In this document: one piece after another, positions 29,375-33,798 of the stretch | Numbering within the stretch: the stretch's first letter is position 1 | How the letters are laid out: every line of letters begins with the position of its first letter | Virus record (IMG/VR): IMGVR_UViG_3300031999_000114 | Location: 1-33,798 of that record | Length of the DNA: 33,798 nucleotides | Direction: 5' to 3' (one strand) | DNA from: a virus | Made by a program: the position numbers and the translations under genes | Notes under the pieces: model-generated | What the model was told of the DNA's origin: nothing | What the model saw: only the letters and a program-made list of their open reading frames with translations | Databases searched by the model: none

Positions 29375-29755
29375 ATGTCTCAAGCGACTTCCGCCAATAG
29401 CACCGTCAAGACGTTCATCGCCGGTGGTGTCATCCACCCAGGTCACTGCGTGATCGCCAGTGGTACCGAAGTCGTCGAGTCAGCCGGCGCCAACACCGCC
29501 GACGGCATCTACATCGGTGACGATGTCTGCGCCGACCACGACCACGTGTCGGTCTGTGTGGACGGCCCTTGCCGTGCCTGGTGTGACGCAACCGCGGCCA
29601 TCGGCCTGTTCGCCAACCTGGCGAGCGACGGCAGTGGCCATTGCGTCGTGGATACCACCGACAAGCACAAGCTCATCGGACAGGCGCTGGAGCCGCTGGC
29701 TGCCGGCCTCGCGTTCGTTGAGATCAACGTCAATGTCGGCTGGCTGGCCGTCTGA
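29375..29755 (+). CDS. Capsid decoration-like protein
   Basis: 126 residues, GGAGGTG before the ATG. It is beta-rich and Cys-containing: KTFIAGGVIHPGHCVIASGT, ADGIYIGDDVCADHDHVSVC, GLFANLASDGSGHCVVDTTD, LIGQALEPLAAG, ending in VEINVNVGWLAV. The order (G-x-V-I-x-x-G ... G-x-Y-I-G-D ... I-G-Q-A-L) resembles DUF2190-type or lambda-D-like head proteins encoded before the major capsid. Five Cys residues are unusual for the family and may be accidental or form crosslinks. Confidence 0.65.
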   Translation: MSQATSANSTVKTFIAGGVIHPGHCVIASGTEVVESAGANTADGIYIGDDVCADHDHVSVCVDGPCRAWCDATAAIGLFANLASDGSGHCVVDTTDKHKLIGQALEPLAAGLAFVEINVNVGWLAV

Positions 29756-29773
29756 GAAGGAGGTGTGTACGTC

Positions 29774-30718
29774 ATGACCGTCATCAACGGGCATATCAAC
29801 CAGGCGCTCACCAACTTCTCGGTGGGCATAGTCAAGAACCCTCCCGGCAAACTCATCGCGACGACCGTCGCTCCGGTCGTCAACGTGGCGAACCAGAGCG
29901 ACAGCTACTTCATCTGGGATGCCGCTGCCTTGCGGATTCCCTCCACAGTGCATGCCCCGCGTTCCCTGGTGAGCCGCATCGTTCGCACCGAGAGCGATGA
30001 CACCTATCTCTGCAAGGAGTTTGCCGTCGAGGATCAGATCCCCTGGGCACGCCTTGCCAATGCCAACGCAGTGATTCGCGAAGAGCAACGCTCCACCGCG
30101 GTGCTCGTCAACGAACTGCTTCTGCGGCGTGAGAAGGCAGTTGCCGACGTGCTGTTCGGCCCTCTCTTCACCCACACGGCCGCCCTGGCGGCTGCTGACC
30201 GCTGGGACATCGACACGTCGTTCCCATGCGCCAAGGTCAACGACGCCATGGAGACCATCCGCGCCCTGATCGGCGTGGAACCCAATGCCGTCGTCATGGG
30301 CGCACACGTCTGGGCGCACCTACGGCAGCATCCGGACATCACGCAGAAGATCGTCGGCATGGTCGGCGGACAGCCGGCCACCGAGGCACAAGCAGCCACC
30401 GCACTTGGCGTCGACCGCATCATCGTCGGTCGCGCCATGTACGTTTCGTCGGCCGAAGGCATCACACCGCTGGTCAAGGCAGACATCTGGGGCAAGTTCG
30501 CCTCCGTCTGCTACATCGATCCAGCGGCCTCGAGCGACATCGAGGGCCTCATCACTCCGATGTCCAGTTTCGTCTGGAGCGGTGTAGCGGCTCCCTTCTC
30601 GACCTTTACCTACGAGGAAGAGCAGAGCCGTTCGCATGTCGTGCAGGCGTACGACTGTGTGGACGCCAAAGCCATCTCGGTCGACTCCGCCTACCTGTAC
30701 AGCACGGTAGTGAGCTGA
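29774..30718 (+). CDS. Major capsid protein (HK97 fold)
   Basis: 314 residues. Start at 29774 with AAGGAGGTG eight bases upstream, the strongest ribosome site of the window and fitting for the most abundant protein. IVKNPPGKLIATTVAPVVNV, FIWDAAALRIPS, CKEFAVEDQIPWARLANAN, RREKAVADVLFGP, VVMGAHVWAHLRQHPDITQK and LGVDRIIVGRAMYVSSAEG follow the order of major-capsid proteins of Mu-like and related siphophages. There is no N-terminal delta domain, which fits the separate scaffold gene. A hairpin terminator follows the stop. Confidence 0.85.
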   Translation: MTVINGHINQALTNFSVGIVKNPPGKLIATTVAPVVNVANQSDSYFIWDAAALRIPSTVHAPRSLVSRIVRTESDDTYLCKEFAVEDQIPWARLANANAVIREEQRSTAVLVNELLLRREKAVADVLFGPLFTHTAALAAADRWDIDTSFPCAKVNDAMETIRALIGVEPNAVVMGAHVWAHLRQHPDITQKIVGMVGGQPATEAQAATALGVDRIIVGRAMYVSSAEGITPLVKADIWGKFASVCYIDPAASSDIEGLITPMSSFVWSGVAAPFSTFTYEEEQSRSHVVQAYDCVDAKAISVDSAYLYSTVVS

Positions 30719-30731
30719 TCCTAACCATGAG

Positions 30732-30768
30732 CCGGGGGCCGTCCAGCCTAACAGGGGGCGGCCCCCGG
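30732..30768 (+). terminator. Terminator-type hairpin after the major capsid gene
   Basis: CCGGGGGCCG (30732-30741) and CGGCCCCCGG (30759-30768) are perfect 10-bp arms around a 17-base loop. No T tract follows. It is placed 13 bases after the capsid stop and 22 bases before the next start, so it probably attenuates transcription downstream or protects the capsid mRNA 3' end. Confidence 0.75.
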
Positions 30769-30790
30769 AGCCTAAGACAGGGAGCATGAA

Positions 30791-31432
30791 ATGGGATTCT
30801 GGAAAGTCAAAGGGCTGATGGCCGTCTCCGGCCTCGGCCATCTGTTCGCGATGAACACGGCAACTGCCTTCCCGGTCTTCGAGTACGTCGACGTGTTCGT
30901 CAACCCGCTGGCCGTGCCGACCAACGTGGCCACCTGCGATTTGGTGACAAGCGTAGCGGCCGGCGTCGGCGATACCGTTCTAACCATGGTCGCAGGGGTC
31001 AAGGCCACGCTGTCGACGATCCCGCGCAACGTGGTCATCGCCGCCGATGCGGCACAGACGGAGGACTGTAACATCGTCGGCTTCGACCAATTCGGCAACG
31101 CACAGACCGAAACGATCGTTTTCAACGGCGCGGCCGTGGTCCCAGGTACAAAGGTCTGGGGTTCGCTTACGTCGATCACCCAGAAGGCACGCTCTGGCGC
31201 GGCTAACATCGGCTGCGGTTTGGGTTCGATCGTCGGCACCAGCCGGAAGATCATTGGCCTCAGCCTGGACGGCGGCGTTTACACCACGGCCAACGGTGTG
31301 GCCACCAGCGTGCAAGAGACCACGCGGCCGGTCAAGAACACCACCGCCGCGGTGCATGGCGTTACCTTCACCACGGCATTGGCGGCGACCAAGACATACA
31401 TGCTGCTCTACCACTCCGACGAGGCACGCTGA
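30791..31432 (+). CDS. Phage structural protein downstream of capsid
   Basis: 213 residues. PRNVVIAADAAQTEDCNIVG followed by FDQFGNAQTETIVFNGAAVV and GTKVWGSLTSI is a beta-sandwich module found in virion proteins next to the capsid gene. Its place fits a decoration or minor head protein. CAGGGAG lies before the ATG at 30791. No enzyme motif and no signal peptide. Confidence 0.6.
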   Translation: MGFWKVKGLMAVSGLGHLFAMNTATAFPVFEYVDVFVNPLAVPTNVATCDLVTSVAAGVGDTVLTMVAGVKATLSTIPRNVVIAADAAQTEDCNIVGFDQFGNAQTETIVFNGAAVVPGTKVWGSLTSITQKARSGAANIGCGLGSIVGTSRKIIGLSLDGGVYTTANGVATSVQETTRPVKNTTAAVHGVTFTTALAATKTYMLLYHSDEAR

Positions 31433-31447
31433 GCCTAGGGGTGTGTG

Positions 31448-31867
31448 GTGGCTGACTACTGCACATTGGCAGAGGCGCAGACGCTCTGTCCGGGTGTCAC
31501 CATCAGCGCGTCGACCGTGCCTAGCTCGACCACTGCTGCCGACTACCCGGTGCAGATCAGCGCCGAGCTCACCGTGCTGCTGCGCAGTTGTGGCAGCGCT
31601 CTGCCGGTCACCGATACCTACCTGCTCGCCGACCTCAAGGCAACCGCGAAGTATGGCGTGGCGGCCCTCATCCTGCAGGCCAAGTTCGGCAAGGATGAGG
31701 CCGCCGCGGCCACCCTTTGGGCACGCTACGACAAGGGCCAGCAGGCCATCCGTGACCGCGAGGCCGCCGCCGCAGGCGTCGTCGCCCAGCACTTGGGTGA
31801 GGGTTTCACCCTGGACGCCGACGGCGAGATGCGCGTCCCGAAAGTGACTAAGGACATGGTCTTCTGA
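31448..31867 (+). CDS. Head-tail connector (head completion) protein
   Basis: 139 residues; GTG at 31448 with AGGGG upstream, GTG at 31445 also possible. MADYCTLAEAQTLCPGVTIS and LADLKATAKYGVAALILQAK with EAAAATLWARYDKGQQAIRD resemble gp6/gp15-type connector proteins that extend the portal: an N-terminal strand followed by a helical bundle. Location between capsid and gpG-like gene supports this. Stop overlaps the next start. Confidence 0.65.
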   Translation: MADYCTLAEAQTLCPGVTISASTVPSSTTAADYPVQISAELTVLLRSCGSALPVTDTYLLADLKATAKYGVAALILQAKFGKDEAAAATLWARYDKGQQAIRDREAAAAGVVAQHLGEGFTLDADGEMRVPKVTKDMVF

Positions 31868-32370
31868 TGGCCGAGCCATTCACCAAGTTCGAACTCCACA
31901 CCGAACCGGACCTCAAGGTACTCGCCTTCCGGGTGCGCGGCCTCATCAATCGCATGGAGGACATGCGGCCCCTGCTGACCGGCTTCGGTGAGCTGTTCAA
32001 GGGCGCCATGAGCCTTCAGTTCGCCACGGAGGGCCGCTACGGCTCCGGTGGTTGGGCCGCACTCTCGCCGGCATACGCCAAGTGGAAGGCCGAGCACTTC
32101 CCCGGCCGACCCATCGGCGTCCTGCATGGCTTCCTGCGGTCGGGCATGACCGGCGGCGCCGGCTATTCGCAACACATCCTGCGCCAGTCGGCTGACTACG
32201 GACTTGGTGCTGGACCGGCTGTGGAGTACGGGAAGTACTTCGACGCCGGCGGGCGCGGGCCAGCGCGTCCCGTGATCCGCTTCGGAGCGGGCGAATCGGC
32301 CAAGTGGCGGCGTTTCACCGAGACCTGGGCCCATGAGTCGGCTCGCGCAAGTGGTTGGGGTGCGTCCTGA
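31867..32370 (+). CDS. Virion morphogenesis / neck protein (Mu gpG-like)
   Basis: 167 residues. WAALSPAYAKWKAEHFPGRP, GVLHGFLRSGMT, YGLGAGPAVEYGKYFDAGGR and ARPVIRFGAG follow the pattern of the phage virion morphogenesis family (W-x-x-L-x-x-x-Y-x-x-x-K ... G-x-L-x-x-S ... Y-x-x-x-x-x-x-G ... RP). Members complete heads or join the tail. TGATG overlap with the following gene. Confidence 0.8.
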   Translation: MAEPFTKFELHTEPDLKVLAFRVRGLINRMEDMRPLLTGFGELFKGAMSLQFATEGRYGSGGWAALSPAYAKWKAEHFPGRPIGVLHGFLRSGMTGGAGYSQHILRQSADYGLGAGPAVEYGKYFDAGGRGPARPVIRFGAGESAKWRRFTETWAHESARASGWGAS

Positions 32371-32897
32371 TGGCTGCCCTCTACGGTATCGAGCGGGTGC
32401 TTGTCGAGGCCAAGGCGGTGCTGGTGGCCGGCATGGTCGCCAAGCTGGCAGCCCTGGTGGCGGAATACGCCGACGGCATCACGCTGCCGGCGCCCGACAC
32501 CACGACCGGCTACTGGTGCGACGTGCGTCTGCCGGATCCAGCGGATGCCGCCGACTTTGGCCCACTGACGCAGCCGACCATCTGCATCGCGCCGCTGGAG
32601 GATTCACCGCTCGCCTCCGATCCGAACCCCAGCATCGCTGGCGAATACGCGGTCGCCAACGACTTCATGGTCGCGGTCGTGGTGCGCGGCGACACACAGG
32701 CGCAGTCGGGAAAGCGGCAGATGCGCTACATGCGCGCCATCAAGGAACTGCTGGCGGCATCGGCATCCCTTACCTGCGGCCAATGTCTCTGGCGAGGTAC
32801 TGACTGGAGGCAGCGGGATCTGACCCCCGACGAGGCCGACTACACCCTGCAGGGCGTCGTTGCGGCCTTCGTCGTCATCACCTACGAGCAAGCGTGA
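32370..32897 (+). CDS. Tail-terminator or neck protein
   Basis: 175 residues. GIERVLVEAKAVLVAGMVAK is an N-terminal helix, then beta strands TICIAPLEDSP, NDFMVAVVVRGDTQAQSGKR, a helix MRYMRAIKELLAASAS and a final strand LQGVVAAFVVITYEQA. The alternation of helix and sheet with a V-x-V-x-V-V-x-x-x-D strand fits Ne1/tail-terminator-type proteins encoded between gpG and the tail tube. Identification rests mainly on position. Confidence 0.55.
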   Translation: MAALYGIERVLVEAKAVLVAGMVAKLAALVAEYADGITLPAPDTTTGYWCDVRLPDPADAADFGPLTQPTICIAPLEDSPLASDPNPSIAGEYAVANDFMVAVVVRGDTQAQSGKRQMRYMRAIKELLAASASLTCGQCLWRGTDWRQRDLTPDEADYTLQGVVAAFVVITYEQA

Positions 32898-32911
32898 GAG
32901 GAGACATCGGC

Positions 32912-33109
32912 ATGAAAGGCATCACCCAGCCGCAGGCCGTCGAGATGCGCCACTTCACCGGGTTCCCGGGCGTGTACGGCCCCGGCGTGGTGCTGCGCCT
33001 CGATGTACTCGGCCTCACAGAGAAGCAGGCGAGCGAGCGTATCGCCGCCGGCAACCTCCCGCTCGAGATCGTCGAGCTGGACAAACCCGCGAAAGGCGGT
33101 GAGAAGTAA
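32912..33109 (+). CDS. Small protein before tail tube
   Basis: 65 residues. The ATG at 32912 was preferred over the GTG at 32894 because GAGAGGAG lies between them at the right distance. TGFPGVYGPGVVLRLDVLGL and TEKQASERIAAGNLPLEIVE are visible; the latter resembles small phage proteins with an L-T-x-x-Q-A-x-x-x-x-x-G-N motif. It ends in TAATG overlap with the tail-tube gene. Function unknown, likely structural or regulatory within the tail module. Confidence 0.6.
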   Translation: MKGITQPQAVEMRHFTGFPGVYGPGVVLRLDVLGLTEKQASERIAAGNLPLEIVELDKPAKGGEK

Positions 33110-33798
33110 TGGCCACCAGCTATCTGCGTCTTGCCGCTGAGCAGACGCCAAACGCCGAGGGCGGCGCCGCCAAGGTCTCGAAGGTCTCCTTCGATGTCCC
33201 GGTGATGACCCTCAAACTCGAGCCGAACCCGACCCCGATCGTGGTCTCCGATGAGATGCGCGGCTATGCCGGGCAGGCTCCGGACAAGGGTGTGGCGGAG
33301 TACGCGCCGAGCGCCACGTTCAAGACCCGCGTCTATCCGGGTATCCTCGGCGCCCTGTTGCTGGGGGCGACCGGCAGCGACACTCCCACGGCTGGCGACG
33401 GTGTCATCCATGATCCTGACGGAGTGGATATCCCGACGGGTTGTACCCGCCACGTCTTCGCTTGGGCAGCGAGCGTTACGCCCCAGACCTTCCAACTCAA
33501 CGCAGCCCCGCCGGTGGGACTCTTCTACAAGGGGAGCGGACTGGGAATCGACTCGATCGAGTTCTCCATCGATGCCGGCTGTTGGGTCGCCGACGTGGCC
33601 ACCAAGCAGCTCTACACGGCGCTCATCGCCGACCCGGCCATCACGCCGGCCTTCGAGACGCCCATGCCATTCCTAGCCGGCATGATGACGCTCTCCACCT
33701 GGCTGGCGGCTACCGCGATCACCAAAGATTTCACTTTCAAGGTCGAGAACACGCTTCTGTGTGAGCGGCAGTTCAGCGTGGCGAGTCTGTTCCCCGAC
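33109..33798 (+). CDS. Major tail tube protein (cut by window end)
   Basis: 230 codons without a stop, truncated at base 33798. SDEMRGYAGQAPDKGVAEYA, KTRVYPGILGALLLGATG, TRHVFAWAASVTPQTFQLNA, GLGIDSIEFSIDAGCWVADV and FTFKVENTLLCERQFSVASL show the repeated beta-hairpins and glycine turns of tube proteins (G-x-L-L-L-x-x-x-G, then F/Q-x-F-x-L). A tail-tube gene after gpG-like and terminator-like genes indicates a long-tailed virion; whether contractile or flexible cannot be told without the next genes. Confidence 0.75.
   Translation, partial: MATSYLRLAAEQTPNAEGGAAKVSKVSFDVPVMTLKLEPNPTPIVVSDEMRGYAGQAPDKGVAEYAPSATFKTRVYPGILGALLLGATGSDTPTAGDGVIHDPDGVDIPTGCTRHVFAWAASVTPQTFQLNAAPPVGLFYKGSGLGIDSIEFSIDAGCWVADVATKQLYTALIADPAITPAFETPMPFLAGMMTLSTWLAATAITKDFTFKVENTLLCERQFSVASLFPD

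Overview
The window reads as about 34 kb of a temperate tailed-phage genome (Caudoviricetes, HK97-fold capsid with a long-tail neck and tail-tube module). The base composition is high-GC, every supported gene is on the + strand, and most genes overlap by 1-4 bases (ATGA, GTGA or TGATG junctions). The host is inferred, not shown: the GC content, leaderless-looking promoters and a tRNA-Thr(GGT)-type 3' half with encoded CCA fit a high-GC Gram-positive host, probably Actinomycetota.

Layout. Bases 1-3220 hold the end of a zinc-ribbon gene interrupted by an amber codon, a secreted transglycosylase-type lysin, a two-winged-helix zinc protein, a small HTH protein, an HNH-AP2 endonuclease and a holin-like membrane protein. 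Bases 3260-5725 hold an HTH protein, a near-consensus promoter, a mini protein-kinase-like gene, and a run of very small genes whose junctions repeat the same sequence (shared C-terminal GEVKP and shared MSAP start). Bases 5722-9875 form a recombination module: a RecB/Cas4-like nuclease, a coiled-coil protein, a putative single-strand annealing protein and two tandem ParB-fold proteins. Bases 9904-12513 carry accessory genes including a 27-residue membrane micropeptide and a Gp37Gp68/DUF5131 protein. Bases 12518-16220 form the replication module: an initiator gene with a lambda-like nested origin (helically phased TACAGAC iterons plus a perfect inverted repeat), a DnaB helicase, a VRR-NUC-like nuclease and small zinc proteins.

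Bases 16285-17588 are the integration module. The 3' half of a tRNA gene without its 5' half is taken as attP, followed by a tyrosine integrase that appears to be leaderless. Since phage genes lie on both sides, the sequence looks like a phage form, not an integrated prophage edge. From 17621 on come accessory zinc and HTH genes, a ParB-methyltransferase fusion, small and large terminase, three putative appendage genes, a portal-MuF fusion, a YkgJ-like cysteine protein, a Mu-I-like protease with nested scaffold, decoration protein, major capsid, a terminator hairpin, neck proteins and a truncated tail-tube gene.

The most unusual features are: (1) a four-copy, fixed-spacing motif (TAGGGAAYAGG-N8-CANNCT-N6/7-ATG) at the starts of late genes; (2) a possible programmed -1 frameshift joining a coiled coil to a beta-helix spike; (3) the nested origin; (4) the repeated small-gene junction cassette; (5) the tRNA-half attP. 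All family names come from reading motifs by eye. No database search was run.
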